A DNA stretch of 64,000 nt from DIGJ01 sp041821315 (GCA_041821315.1 JBGUEO010000001.1:372001-436000); one strand, 5' to 3'; shown: positions 9,216-18,040, counted from the stretch's first letter. Translations and numbers: made by a program. The notes: a model not told the origin generated them from the letters alone.

Positions 9216-9238
9216 TGGTATAGAGGGCTAATATACCA
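9216..9238 (+). other. Inverted repeat in the comEA leader
   Basis: TGGTATA (9216-9222) and TATACCA (9232-9238) flank a 9-base loop immediately upstream of the comEA ribosome binding site (AGGAG at about 9240). It could be an operator or a hairpin affecting translation. Function unknown. Confidence 0.45.
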
Positions 9239-9253
9239 TAGGAGCGAATCGAT

Positions 9254-9862
9254 ATGAATAAAAAATGGATGATACTAGGAAGTGTTTTATTTTTATGTGC
9301 ATCAGGAATGTTATACTATTTTACACAAGTGAAAAATGAGAAAAACGATGATTGGGAAATTGTGGATGTTTATGAAGAGGAAAAAGTATGCTTGGAAGAC
9401 TCCATAGATACCGCGGAAAAAATAGCGGAGGAAACCATTAAGGTTTATATTTGTGGAGCTGTTCAATCACCAGGAGTCTATGAGGTAAAGGTAAGTGATC
9501 GATTGGTTGATTTAGTAGACTTATGCGAAGGATTATGTGAAGATGCAGATAAAAATGCACTAAATTTAGCAGCACATCTAAATGACGGTGAAAAAATTTA
9601 TATTATGACTACGGAAGAAGCAAATACTGTAAGTAATATGTCATCCAAAACAGAGACTATTGCGGATGGGCGGATCAATATTAATACAGCAGATGTGGAT
9701 GAACTCATGAGTTTACCAGGAATTGGTAAGGCAAAGGCAGAACATATAATAGCATATCGCGAAAAAACAAAGCGTTTTGAATCAGTTGAAGAAATTACAA
9801 GTGTAGATGGTATTAAAAATGGCGTATATGAGAAAATAAAAGAATTGATAAAAATAGAGTGA
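9254..9862 (+). CDS. comEA: ComEA-family DNA-binding protein (SLBB + helix-hairpin-helix)
   Basis: ComEA is the membrane-anchored receptor that binds double-stranded DNA at the cell surface during transformation. The 202-residue protein has an N-terminal anchor helix (residues about 4-25), an acidic linker, an SLBB domain (about 65-120, from VYICGAVQSPGVYEV) and a C-terminal double helix-hairpin-helix (about 135-200) with NINTADVDELMSLPGIG. This order is typical. comEC lies 3 kb downstream, separated by a two-component system and a GerMN lipoprotein where Bacillus has comEB. Whether this lineage is transformable is unknown. Confidence 0.9.
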   Translation: MNKKWMILGSVLFLCASGMLYYFTQVKNEKNDDWEIVDVYEEEKVCLEDSIDTAEKIAEETIKVYICGAVQSPGVYEVKVSDRLVDLVDLCEGLCEDADKNALNLAAHLNDGEKIYIMTTEEANTVSNMSSKTETIADGRININTADVDELMSLPGIGKAKAEHIIAYREKTKRFESVEEITSVDGIKNGVYEKIKELIKIE

Positions 9863-9883
9863 GTAGAAAGGCAGGATGAATCA

Positions 9884-10573
9884 GTGTCTAAAAAAGTGCT
9901 TGTTGTAGATGATGAAAAGTTAATTGTAAAAGGAATCCGGTTTAGTTTGGAACAAGATGGTATGGAAGTAGATTGTGCATATGATGGAGAGGAAGCTTTG
10001 GAAATGGCAAAGCAAAAAGTATATGACGTCATTCTTTTGGATGTTATGCTTCCGAAATTTACGGGATTTGAAGTTTGCCAGCAGATTCGCGATTTTTCTG
10101 ATATGCCAATTATCATGTTAACAGCTAAGGGAGATGACATGGATAAAATATTGGGTCTTGAGTATGGAGCTGATGATTACATTACCAAGCCATTTAATAT
10201 TTTAGAAGTAAAAGCAAGAATAAAGGCAATTATGCGAAGAAGTAAGAGTAAGCAAGTAAAGGCAGAGCCAGTGAAGATAGTTGAATTTGGAGGACTTCGA
10301 GTAGACTGTGAGAGCAGGCGTGTTTTTATTGAAAATAAAGAAGTGAATTTAACAGCCAAGGAGTTTGATGTACTTGAGCTTTTAATGTTCCATCCCAATA
10401 AGGTATATAGTCGTGAAAACCTGTTGAATATAGTATGGGGATATGAATATCCAGGAGATGTTCGAACGGTAGATGTACACATTCGTCGTTTGCGAGAAAA
10501 GATTGAAAGCAATCCAAGCGAACCAAAATATATACATACGAAATGGGGAGTTGGTTATTATTTTCAGAAATAG
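9884..10573 (+). CDS. OmpR/PhoB-family response regulator
   Basis: A 229-residue two-domain regulator. The receiver has the acidic pair at residues 9-10, phosphoacceptor Asp53 (LLDVMLP), Thr80 and Lys102 (TKPFN). The C-terminal winged helix (about 130-228) has the usual VWGYEYPGDVRTVDVHIRRLR recognition segment. The start is GTG at 9884 behind AGGCAGG. The histidine kinase overlaps its 3' end, so the pair is translationally linked. The signal and targets are unknown. Confidence 0.93.
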   Translation: MSKKVLVVDDEKLIVKGIRFSLEQDGMEVDCAYDGEEALEMAKQKVYDVILLDVMLPKFTGFEVCQQIRDFSDMPIIMLTAKGDDMDKILGLEYGADDYITKPFNILEVKARIKAIMRRSKSKQVKAEPVKIVEFGGLRVDCESRRVFIENKEVNLTAKEFDVLELLMFHPNKVYSRENLLNIVWGYEYPGDVRTVDVHIRRLREKIESNPSEPKYIHTKWGVGYYFQK

Positions 10574-11999
10574 GAAGCAATTAAAAATTTTTGGTAGTAT
10601 GCGGCTACAGGTATTTGTTGTATTACTTGTATTTGGAATTTTGCCTATCTATGTATTTTCTGTTATATTACTTAACACCTACCAAGTTCAGGCAATATCA
10701 AACAGGGTAGAGGAACTACAAGAAAGAAGCGGGATTATATCAAATTTATTAGTTTCATCCAGCTATTTTTCTGGAATCGAAGCACAGGATAATACGGATG
10801 TGAATGAAGAAATTTTGCAGGTTGCAGAAGGATATCATGGTAGAATTGTTATTGTGGATAATAATTTGCAGATTCTAAAGGATACATATGGACTGGAAGA
10901 AGGAAAGACCATTATATCAGCACAAGTAATCGCTTGTTATCGTGGGGCGGCAAGTAAGTATATTGATAATGAAAATGAATATGTAGAATTGATAAAACCC
11001 ATTATAAATAGTAAAACAAAAGAACAAGTGGGTATAATTATCATGAGCTTTTCCACAAAAAATATTTTTGCTGTATATAATGTGATTGTGCAGAAAATGA
11101 GTGTTTTATGTGCAGTTTTCTTTATCGTAATTGTGTTACTTGCATATTTATATTCCATTGCCCTATCAAAACCTTTGGATAAAATAGTGGGTGCAATCGA
11201 TCATGCAACGGAAGGATATTTAGAGGAAAAAGTTTCAATTCGCGGGTTTATAGAGGTTCAAAAGATTGCAGATTCGTTCAATCATTTATTGACAAGATTA
11301 CAGACGTTGGAAAAATCAAGGCAGGAATTTGTGTCGAATGTATCGCATGAGTTAAAGACGCCAATTACATCAATGAAGGTTTTATCCGATTCTCTACTTG
11401 GGCAAGAAGAGGTGCCAACGGAGCTCTATCGCGAATTTATGCTTGATATTGCAGAGGAAATTGATCGCGAAGATAAAATTATCAATGATTTACTCTCCCT
11501 TGTAAAATTGGATAAGACATCGGGAGAACTAAATGTAGCACAAATTAATATTAATGATTTGTTAGAACAAATACTAAAACGGTTACGTCCAATTGCAGAA
11601 AAGCGAAATATTGAGTTAGTATATGAGAGTTTTCGTTCAGTTATGGCTGATGTGGATGAGGTAAAGCTTTCACTTGCAATTAGTAATCTAATTGAAAATG
11701 CCATTAAGTATAATTTTGATGATGGATGGGTAAGAGTTTCCTTGAATGCGGATCATAAATTCTTTTATATTACAGTCTCTGATTCTGGTGTTGGTATAGC
11801 ACAAGAGTTTCAAGATCGTATATTTGAACGATTTTATCGTGTGGATAAGGCAAGGTCAAGAGAAACAGGAGGAACAGGTCTTGGACTTTCCATTACAAAG
11901 AGCGCAGTGTTGTTACATCGAGGCGCAATCAAGATTCATAGCAAAGAAAAAGAAGGTTCGACCTTTACGGTTCGTATCCCACTTAATTTTATTGCATAA
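10551..11999 (+). CDS. Sensor histidine kinase (HAMP, HisKA, HATPase)
   Basis: A membrane kinase partner of the upstream regulator. It has a first membrane helix (MRLQVFVVLLVFGILP region), an extracellular sensor of about 140 residues, a second helix (SVLCAVFFIVIVLLAYLY), a HAMP linker, HisKA with the phospho-His in SHELKTP (about residue 266), and HATPase with N, G1 (SDSGVGI) and G2 (GGTGLGL) boxes. The start is uncertain. The first ATG in frame (10599) has no binding site. GGGGAG at 10545-10550 abuts TTG (10551) and is ideally placed for ATT at 10557. The charged RNRKQLKIFGS before the first helix argues for a start before 10599. Confidence 0.9.
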   Translation: MVIIFRNRKQLKIFGSMRLQVFVVLLVFGILPIYVFSVILLNTYQVQAISNRVEELQERSGIISNLLVSSSYFSGIEAQDNTDVNEEILQVAEGYHGRIVIVDNNLQILKDTYGLEEGKTIISAQVIACYRGAASKYIDNENEYVELIKPIINSKTKEQVGIIIMSFSTKNIFAVYNVIVQKMSVLCAVFFIVIVLLAYLYSIALSKPLDKIVGAIDHATEGYLEEKVSIRGFIEVQKIADSFNHLLTRLQTLEKSRQEFVSNVSHELKTPITSMKVLSDSLLGQEEVPTELYREFMLDIAEEIDREDKIINDLLSLVKLDKTSGELNVAQININDLLEQILKRLRPIAEKRNIELVYESFRSVMADVDEVKLSLAISNLIENAIKYNFDDGWVRVSLNADHKFFYITVSDSGVGIAQEFQDRIFERFYRVDKARSRETGGTGLGLSITKSAVLLHRGAIKIHSKEKEGSTFTVRIPLNFIA

Positions 12000-12016
12000 G
12001 GAAAAGGAGAAAGATT

Positions 12017-12976
12017 ATGAAAAAGATAGTTACTGTGTTATCTTTATTCCTATTTGTAATGTTGCTAGTGGGATGCAAAGAGTCAACAACGAAAAAGGGA
12101 ACGAGTGAGCTGGATTCGGATTACTTTCTTTATTATTTGGATAATAAAGAAACACAGGTTGTTAGTGAGTCTTATAAACCCAAAGGAACAACGATGGAAG
12201 AGCAAATTGAAGAGTATACGGATGCGCTGCGGGAAAAGAAGCCATCCAATCTTACTTATAAAAAAGCATTACCGGATTATGTGACAATGAATGTTTCGGA
12301 TACGGTTGAAAACGAGCAACTTACCCTTGATTTTGATAGTAATTACTTGAATCTTACAGGAGCGTCTGAAGTTTTGTGTCGCGCAGCAATTGTGAAGACC
12401 TTTTGTCAGATTGAAGGTATCGAATATGTACAGTTTATTGTAGATGGCCAACCCTTAAAAGATAGCTATGATCTTCCGATTGGTTTTATGCAGGCAGAAG
12501 ATTTTATTGATAACACGGGAGGCGAGGTGAAATATGAGCAAAACGCAACCGTTGTCTTGTATTTTTCAGATTCAAGTGGAAATAGTTTGGTTGAAACCAG
12601 AGTAAAAATCAAATATGATGGTACAATTCCGTTGGAGCAGCTGGTGTTAAATCAACTAATGAAAGGACCTAGCAGCATTGAGGGAGTAAAAAAAGATGAA
12701 CTACTTCTGACTATACCTGAAAATGCAAAACTAAACAAAGTAACGGTAAAAGATGGGGTATGCTATGTTGATTTTAGTAGTGAGTTTTTAAAGGGAGTGG
12801 AAGGAGTATCTACAAATGCAACAATCTATTCTGTGGTAAATACTTTAGTTGAAATTTCAGAAGTCAATAAAGTGCAGTTCGCAATTGATGGGGAGCAGGT
12901 GAAAGATTTTAAAGAGGGGATAGAACTCGATATTCCATTGGAGAGAAATCTTGATTTGGTAAAGAAAAGTGAATAA
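12017..12976 (+). CDS. Lipoprotein with two GerMN domains
   Basis: A 319-residue exported lipoprotein: a signal peptide ending in the lipobox LVGC (Cys about 20), then two GerMN (sporulation/spore germination) domains. The first is about residues 90-150 (LTLDFDSNYLNLTG), the second about 190-300 (CYVDFSSEFLKGVEG). Both end in a similar QFxxDG(Q/E)xV strand (FIVDGQPL, FAIDGEQV). GerM of Bacillus acts in engulfment and germination. Here the gene is the third of a regulator-kinase-GerMN cluster, so it may act as an accessory sensor protein or as a target. AAGGAG precedes the ATG. Domain call good, role inferred. Confidence 0.85.
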   Translation: MKKIVTVLSLFLFVMLLVGCKESTTKKGTSELDSDYFLYYLDNKETQVVSESYKPKGTTMEEQIEEYTDALREKKPSNLTYKKALPDYVTMNVSDTVENEQLTLDFDSNYLNLTGASEVLCRAAIVKTFCQIEGIEYVQFIVDGQPLKDSYDLPIGFMQAEDFIDNTGGEVKYEQNATVVLYFSDSSGNSLVETRVKIKYDGTIPLEQLVLNQLMKGPSSIEGVKKDELLLTIPENAKLNKVTVKDGVCYVDFSSEFLKGVEGVSTNATIYSVVNTLVEISEVNKVQFAIDGEQVKDFKEGIELDIPLERNLDLVKKSE

Positions 12977-12988
12977 GGGGGGATAACT

Positions 12989-15226
12989 ATTATCCATAAA
13001 CGACCATTGGTTTTTATTGGTTTGATTTTTGCAATGATAAGTTTAGCGGTGTCAATTCCAAAAAGTCAGATTGATACGGAATTTGACACCGAACAAAAGG
13101 GAAATTTAGTAGGAAAAGTAGATAATATAGTACGAAAAAAGGAAAGAATGACAATTACCTTATCGAATGCTTCGTTTCAAAAAGAAGGGGAAAAATCAAA
13201 TTATTTTCTAGAAAAAATTCTTGTTTATGCAGACAATTCGAGTGTGCATCTTGGAAATCAAATCCTTGTAAAAGGAATCTTAACAAAAATTCAAACACCC
13301 AAAAATCCGGGTGAATTCAATTCTTATTATTACTATAATAGTAAACATATCCATTATCTTATGAGGAATGGCAAAATAGACATTCTTGATAGAAAAAAAG
13401 ATTGGTTGATGACATATCTTAATTTTGGAAAAGAACGGATAGAAGCGGTATATAATAAATGGCTTCCTAAAAGTCAGGCAGAAGTACTATGTGCTATGTT
13501 TTTGGGAGATAAAAGTGATCTGTCTGATGATACAAAGCGACTCTATCAAAAAAATGGAATGAGTCATCTTTTAGCAATTTCTGGTTTACATGTATCGCTG
13601 ATTGGATTAGGGATTTATCATTTGATACAAAAACTATTAAAGCGAAAAAAAGTTGCTGCTATTTTTTCTGTGATTTCTATTTTCTTATATGGTAGTATGA
13701 CTGGATTTAGTATTTCAACAAATCGTGCGGTTATCATGATGGTGATCTATTTTGTAAGTATTTTGATTGGGCGTACCTATGATATGATATCGGCAGCTGC
13801 ATTGGCAGCTAGTATTATATTAGCATTTCATCCATTAGAAATACGAAATGCAGGCTTTTTGCTGTCGTTTGGGGCAGTGATTGGTATTTGTTTGGTTTAT
13901 CCGATGTTAGCGACAATTTTTATGGAATTACTTGAAATGCAAGTAAAAAAAATATCTGGTCAAAATCAAGTGTTGAGCAAAGGCTGGATACATAATGTGA
14001 TATCTGCCATTCTAGTAAGTAGTTCGATTCAATTAATCACACTTCCAATCCTTCTAAATAATTTCTATGAATATCCTGTATTCGGAATTTTAATTAACTT
14101 AATTGTTTTGCCACTCATGTCTTTGCTTGCAAGCCTTTCTGTTGTAGCTGGATTAGTTGGCATGCTGTGGATTAACTTTGCTGGTGTTTTTGCAGGAGGA
14201 ATTTACGTAATTTTAAACATCTATGAAAAGGTAGCTAAGATAGGAATCTTACTACCGCATGCAATCCAAATCACTGGTAAGCCAAAGCCTAGCTTTTTTA
14301 TTCTATATTATTTGCTGCTACTATTAATATTACTTTTGTATTACGTTACTAAAAAGAAAAGAGTGTGGTTTTTGCTTGTATTGGTATTTGCTATTCCGAT
14401 TTTGCCTAAAAATCCAGGGATGAAGGTGACGTTTTTAGATGTGGGGCAAGGAGACAGTATTTATATAGAAACAGCAGACAACTTGAAGATTCTAGTTGAC
14501 GGAGGAAGCAGTACTAAATCAAAGATAGGGCAGTATGTGTTAGAACCGTTTTTGAAATCGCAGGGATGTAGAGTACTTGATTATGTTTTTATAACACATT
14601 TGGATGAAGACCATTATAACGGAATACTCGAGCTTATAGAATTTACAGATTTTGGTGGCGTGGCAATTGAGAATGTTGTATTGGGAGCAGGAATTGAAGA
14701 AGATGAGTCATATGATGCACTAATTGGATTATTAAAGCGACATAAAGTAAATTTATTATATATAAAGCGGGATGAAAGTATAAATAAAGAGGCGTTTAAT
14801 CTTCATTGCATCAATCCATCAGGCGTTGGTGAATCGAGTGATAAAAATGATGAATCCATCGGATTAGAAGTGAGTTTTGGTGAATTCTCCATGGTTCTAA
14901 CTGGAGATATGGAAGCGAGTGAAAAAGTGGCCATGCATTATCTTAAGAGAGATCACTACCAAATATTAAAGGTAGGGCATCATGGTTCCAAATCGTCATC
15001 TTCACTTTCGTTTTTGCAGCGGGTAAAACCTGCGTACGCTGTTATTTCTTGTGCAAAAAAAAATCGATATGGTCATCCGAGCGAAGAGACGCTTGCACGG
15101 TTAGAATATGTGAATACTGGAGTATATGCTACAAAGGATGGAGGTGCAGTATGTGTGCAAACAGATGGGAAAAAATTTGTGCTTGATTATTTTGTAAATA
15201 TTTTGTACAATAGTAAATGGACTTAG
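12989..15226 (+). CDS. comEC: ComEC/Rec2 DNA-uptake channel
   Basis: The inner-membrane channel that takes single-stranded DNA into the cell. The product of about 745 residues has an N-terminal membrane segment, a DUF4131/OB-like section, the multi-helix Competence domain (about 155-460, including HLLAISGLHVSL) and a C-terminal metallo-beta-lactamase domain with FLDVGQGDS, DGGSS and the metal motif THLDEDH. There is no ATG. TTG at 13007 has no usable binding site. A GGGGGG run (12977-12982) is ideally spaced for ATT at 12989, giving the family-like N-terminus xIHKRPLVFIGL, so I take ATT as the likely start. It is read in the same frame as the gene before it. Confidence 0.9.
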   Translation: MIHKRPLVFIGLIFAMISLAVSIPKSQIDTEFDTEQKGNLVGKVDNIVRKKERMTITLSNASFQKEGEKSNYFLEKILVYADNSSVHLGNQILVKGILTKIQTPKNPGEFNSYYYYNSKHIHYLMRNGKIDILDRKKDWLMTYLNFGKERIEAVYNKWLPKSQAEVLCAMFLGDKSDLSDDTKRLYQKNGMSHLLAISGLHVSLIGLGIYHLIQKLLKRKKVAAIFSVISIFLYGSMTGFSISTNRAVIMMVIYFVSILIGRTYDMISAAALAASIILAFHPLEIRNAGFLLSFGAVIGICLVYPMLATIFMELLEMQVKKISGQNQVLSKGWIHNVISAILVSSSIQLITLPILLNNFYEYPVFGILINLIVLPLMSLLASLSVVAGLVGMLWINFAGVFAGGIYVILNIYEKVAKIGILLPHAIQITGKPKPSFFILYYLLLLLILLLYYVTKKKRVWFLLVLVFAIPILPKNPGMKVTFLDVGQGDSIYIETADNLKILVDGGSSTKSKIGQYVLEPFLKSQGCRVLDYVFITHLDEDHYNGILELIEFTDFGGVAIENVVLGAGIEEDESYDALIGLLKRHKVNLLYIKRDESINKEAFNLHCINPSGVGESSDKNDESIGLEVSFGEFSMVLTGDMEASEKVAMHYLKRDHYQILKVGHHGSKSSSSLSFLQRVKPAYAVISCAKKNRYGHPSEETLARLEYVNTGVYATKDGGAVCVQTDGKKFVLDYFVNILYNSKWT

Positions 15227-15246
15227 GCAAGGATAGAGGTGTTGAT

Positions 15247-16224
15247 ATGCAGATTATAAAGGAACATATTAAAAATAATCAATTTAGACCTGCATATTTA
15301 CTGTATGGAACAGAAAGCTATTTAAAGAAATTGTATCAAGATAAGTTAAAAGAAGCGGTCTTAAGTAGTAGTGATGACATCAATTTTTCTTGTTTTGAGG
15401 GAAAAGGGATAGATGAAGCAGAAGTTGTATCAATTGCTCAGACACTTCCATTTTTTAGCGAAAAGCGATTACTATTAATCAGAAATAGTGGATTCTTTAA
15501 AAATCAAAATACGCTCACTGACTTCATAAAAGATTTTCCGGATACTACGGTTCTTATATTTGTTGAAACAGAAGTTGACAAACGAAGTAGATTGTTTAAA
15601 GCGGTAAAAGAAATTGGGTATGTTTCTGAAATGAATGGAATGGATGAAAAAAATCTAAAACTTTGGATTGCATCGCTTCTTCAAAAAGAAAAAAAAAGGA
15701 TTACTGAACAGACAATTTCTTATTTTATTAGTAAATCTGGCATGGATATGAAAAATTTATCAAATGAGGTTGAAAAGTTAGTTTGTTTTGCGTATAATCG
15801 AGAAGTGATTGTAATAGAAGATATTGATGCAATTTGTTCGACTCAGATTACTGGTAAGATTTTTCAGATGATAGATGCTATTGGATTTCATAAGCAAACA
15901 CAAGCACTTACTCTTTATTATGATTTGTTAGCATTACGAGAAAAACCAATGTCTATTTTGTATTTACTCACACGGCATTTTAATATACTCCTTCAGATAA
16001 AGGAGCTTTCAAAAAAAGGATATGCAGGTTCTGTATTAGCAAAAAAAGTTGCTATTCCACCGTTTGCAGTGAATAAATATATTGCCCAGAGTAAAAATTT
16101 TAAGCACGCACAATTAATGGATGTATTGCAAAATTGTGCAGATACCGAAGAACAAGTTAAAAGTGGTCGGTTAGCAGAAAATATGGGTGTTGAAGTATTA
16201 ATTGTTACCTACAGTTGTTCATAA
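15247..16224 (+). CDS. holA: DNA polymerase III delta subunit
   Basis: The clamp-loader subunit that opens the beta clamp. The 325-residue protein starts MQIIKEHIKNNQFRPAYLLYG and has the DNA_pol3_delta N-terminal domain (about 18-190) with LYGTESYL in place of a Walker box, then the helical collar. I chose the ATG at 15247 (AGAGGTG before it) over one at 15217 that overlaps comEC. The order comEC-holA-rpsT is conserved in Firmicutes. Confidence 0.94.
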   Translation: MQIIKEHIKNNQFRPAYLLYGTESYLKKLYQDKLKEAVLSSSDDINFSCFEGKGIDEAEVVSIAQTLPFFSEKRLLLIRNSGFFKNQNTLTDFIKDFPDTTVLIFVETEVDKRSRLFKAVKEIGYVSEMNGMDEKNLKLWIASLLQKEKKRITEQTISYFISKSGMDMKNLSNEVEKLVCFAYNREVIVIEDIDAICSTQITGKIFQMIDAIGFHKQTQALTLYYDLLALREKPMSILYLLTRHFNILLQIKELSKKGYAGSVLAKKVAIPPFAVNKYIAQSKNFKHAQLMDVLQNCADTEEQVKSGRLAENMGVEVLIVTYSCS

Positions 16225-16287
16225 CAATGGATGACTGATAAGTATATAGAATAAACGTTCAGTGGGACGGATGTTCAAATTTAATTT

Positions 16288-16373
16288 GGAGAGTTACTCA
16301 AGAGGCCGAAGAGGGAGCACTCGAAATGCTTTAGGGTGTAACAGCCGCGAGGGTTCAACTCCCTCACTCTCCG
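16288..16373 (+). tRNA. tRNA-Ser (anticodon CGA)
   Basis: An 86-base class II tRNA. Acceptor GGAGAGT pairs with ACTCTCC (16366-16372), discriminator G. The anticodon stem GAGCA/TGCTT carries the loop CTCGAAA, anticodon CGA, reading UCG. There is a long variable arm and a T-arm GAGGG-TTCAACT-CCCTC. CCA is not encoded. Confidence 0.96.
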
Positions 16374-16386
16374 TTATAAGTGTGAA

Positions 16387-16422
16387 AGAAGTCGATTGTA
16401 TATATAGTTGGCTTCTTTTTTA
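16387..16422 (+). terminator. Intrinsic terminator after tRNA-Ser
   Basis: Stem AGAAGTCGATT (16387-16397) with AGTTGGCTTCT (16406-16416), three G-U pairs, 8-base loop, then a T-run. Confidence 0.8.
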
Positions 16423-16500
16423 TATAATCGGTAAAGCTGCGGGAAAAAATAATGGTTACATATAAAAAATAAAAAAAAACACAGAAAGATGAAAAAATGG

Positions 16501-16529
16501 TTGACAGATAATATCCTTTCATCTAAAAT
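16501..16529 (+). promoter_or_regulatory. rpsT promoter
   Basis: TTGACA (16501-16506), 17-base spacer, TAAAAT (16524-16529): a near-consensus sigma-A promoter about 90 bases before the start codon. Confidence 0.8.
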
Positions 16530-16541
16530 AAGAGAGTATGT

Positions 16542-16579
16542 TTGCATCGAAACGAACCGTGTCTCCGATTTTGATGCAA
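16542..16579 (+). other. Hairpin in rpsT 5' leader
   Basis: TTGCATC (16542-16548) pairs with GATGCAA (16573-16579), and partial pairing continues inwards. It begins within about 10 bases of the expected transcript start and could be a stabilising or autoregulatory leader structure for S20. Role inferred only from position. Confidence 0.5.
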
Positions 16580-16619
16580 CAATAGTTATGAGCATTTAAA
16601 TTAATTGGAGGTGTACAGA

Positions 16620-16883
16620 TTGGCAAACATTAAATCTGCTAAAAAGAGAATCATAGTAAATCAAACGAAGGCTACAAGAAATAAGGCGATTCGTTCAGCA
16701 GTGAAAACTGCTATTAAGAAAGTAGATGCTGCTATCACTGCAAATGATAAAGTCGCTGCTGAAGTTGTTTTAAAAGCTGCTATTGCAGAAATTGATAAAG
16801 CAACAAGTAAGGGTGTATATCATAAAAATACAGCGTCGCGAAAAGTATCTCGCTTATCGATAGCTGTTAACAAACTTGCTTAA
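16620..16883 (+). CDS. rpsT: 30S ribosomal protein S20
   Basis: An 87-residue, Lys/Ala-rich helical 16S rRNA-binding protein. With TTG at 16620 as start, the product begins MANIKSAKKRI, the canonical S20 N-terminus, and GGAGGTG sits 6 bases upstream. A longer ATG-initiated reading (16605) would add unrelated residues through the binding site. Monocistronic: own promoter, strong terminator at 16913. Located between holA and gpr as in Bacillus. Confidence 0.97.
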   Translation: MANIKSAKKRIIVNQTKATRNKAIRSAVKTAIKKVDAAITANDKVAAEVVLKAAIAEIDKATSKGVYHKNTASRKVSRLSIAVNKLA

Positions 16884-16912
16884 TTTATAGAATGTAATAA
16901 AATTCAGATAAC

Positions 16913-16962
16913 AAAAGAGAAGAAGTAATTGTTGGTATGACAATTGCTTCTTCTCTTTTATT
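16913..16962 (+). terminator. Intrinsic terminator of rpsT
   Basis: A long stem, AAAAGAGAAGAAG with CTTCTTCTCTTTT extended by AATTGT/ACAATT around the loop TGGTATG, ending in TTTTATTTC. The A-rich 5' side makes it potentially bidirectional. Confidence 0.92.
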
Positions 16963-17080
16963 TCATTTGTGTTTTTTTTAGAAGTTGTTTTTAAGTGATT
17001 GGAATAGTTCGAACTATATTTGGGAAAATTGATATTAAGTTTTTTAATTATATGCCGTTATGTGGCAGATAGGAGCAAAT

Positions 17081-17962
17081 ATGATTCGCACTGACTTAGC
17101 ACTTGAAGCAAGAGAGAGTTTTCCAGAAGATGACGTTGAGGTAAAAGGGGTAATATTAGAAGAGGAAGAAGAAGGAGCAATTAAGATTACAAGACTTGAG
17201 ATAAAGGATGAGCGAGCAGCGAAGGCCATGGGGAAGCCAGTTGGCATCTATATCACCATTGAAGTAAATGATATGGAAGAGGATATGCCAGGCGTTGAGG
17301 ATTTAATTTGCCGCTATATTATGGAATTAACAGGTGGGATTAAAAACAAACATATTATGGTGGCTGGTCTTGGAAATAGAGAAGTTACACCGGATGCATT
17401 AGGGCCTAAAGTAGTGGATGCTTTGGTTACTACAAGACATTTAATTCGGGAATTTGGGGATGATTTTAAAAACAAGTATCATTTGGAAGCTCTTAGTGCA
17501 ATTGCTCCTGGAGTTATGGCACAAACGGGGATGGAATCTTCTGAAATTTTAAGCGGTATTGCAAAAGAAACAAATCCAGATTGCTTGCTTGTCATTGATG
17601 CATTGGCAGCACGAAGTATAAATCGGTTAAATCGAACCATTCAGATTACTAATACAGGGATTAGTCCTGGTGCAGGAGTAGGAAACAATCGAAGAGCATT
17701 AAATGAAAAAAGTTTAGGAATAAAAGTAATTGCATTAGGTGTTCCGACTGTTGTTGATGCACACACGATTGTAGTAGATCGAATGCAGGAGGTGCTATCA
17801 TTACAAGGTTTTTCGAATGAGGAATCCGAACAGTTTATAAAGCAAATTAGTAGTAAAACAATGAAAAATATGTTTGTTACGCCCAAAGATATTGACGAAT
17901 CAGTGAATCGTATGAGTAAGGTACTTGCCGATGCGTTTAATCAGCTATTCTATCCGATATAA
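17081..17962 (+). CDS. gpr: Germination protease GPR
   Basis: An aspartic-type endopeptidase made in the forespore as an inactive zymogen, which degrades small acid-soluble spore proteins at germination. The 293-residue sequence starts MIRTDLALEARE and contains the family signatures GNREVTPDALGPKV, APGVMAQTGMES and VIDALAARS. The N-terminal 10-15 residues would be the autoprocessed pro-segment. The ATG at 17081 has AGGAG 6 bases upstream; an earlier ATG at 17060 lacks one. spoIIP follows after about 80 bases. Clear evidence for a spore former. Confidence 0.96.
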   Translation: MIRTDLALEARESFPEDDVEVKGVILEEEEEGAIKITRLEIKDERAAKAMGKPVGIYITIEVNDMEEDMPGVEDLICRYIMELTGGIKNKHIMVAGLGNREVTPDALGPKVVDALVTTRHLIREFGDDFKNKYHLEALSAIAPGVMAQTGMESSEILSGIAKETNPDCLLVIDALAARSINRLNRTIQITNTGISPGAGVGNNRRALNEKSLGIKVIALGVPTVVDAHTIVVDRMQEVLSLQGFSNEESEQFIKQISSKTMKNMFVTPKDIDESVNRMSKVLADAFNQLFYPI

Positions 17963-18040
17963 AGGAATGAAAATGCAGAATAGGAATTCAAACATAAAAT
18001 CTTCTTGAAAGGAATAAACTCTTAGAAGAGGAGAAGGCAT

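Noticed and set aside
9598..10140. 180-codon minus-strand frame across comEA and the response regulator
   Set aside because: It spans two clear plus-strand genes and their intergenic gap; shadow composition, no start signals.
16262..16465. 67-codon frame overlapping tRNA-Ser
   Set aside because: It is read straight through the tRNA and its terminator.
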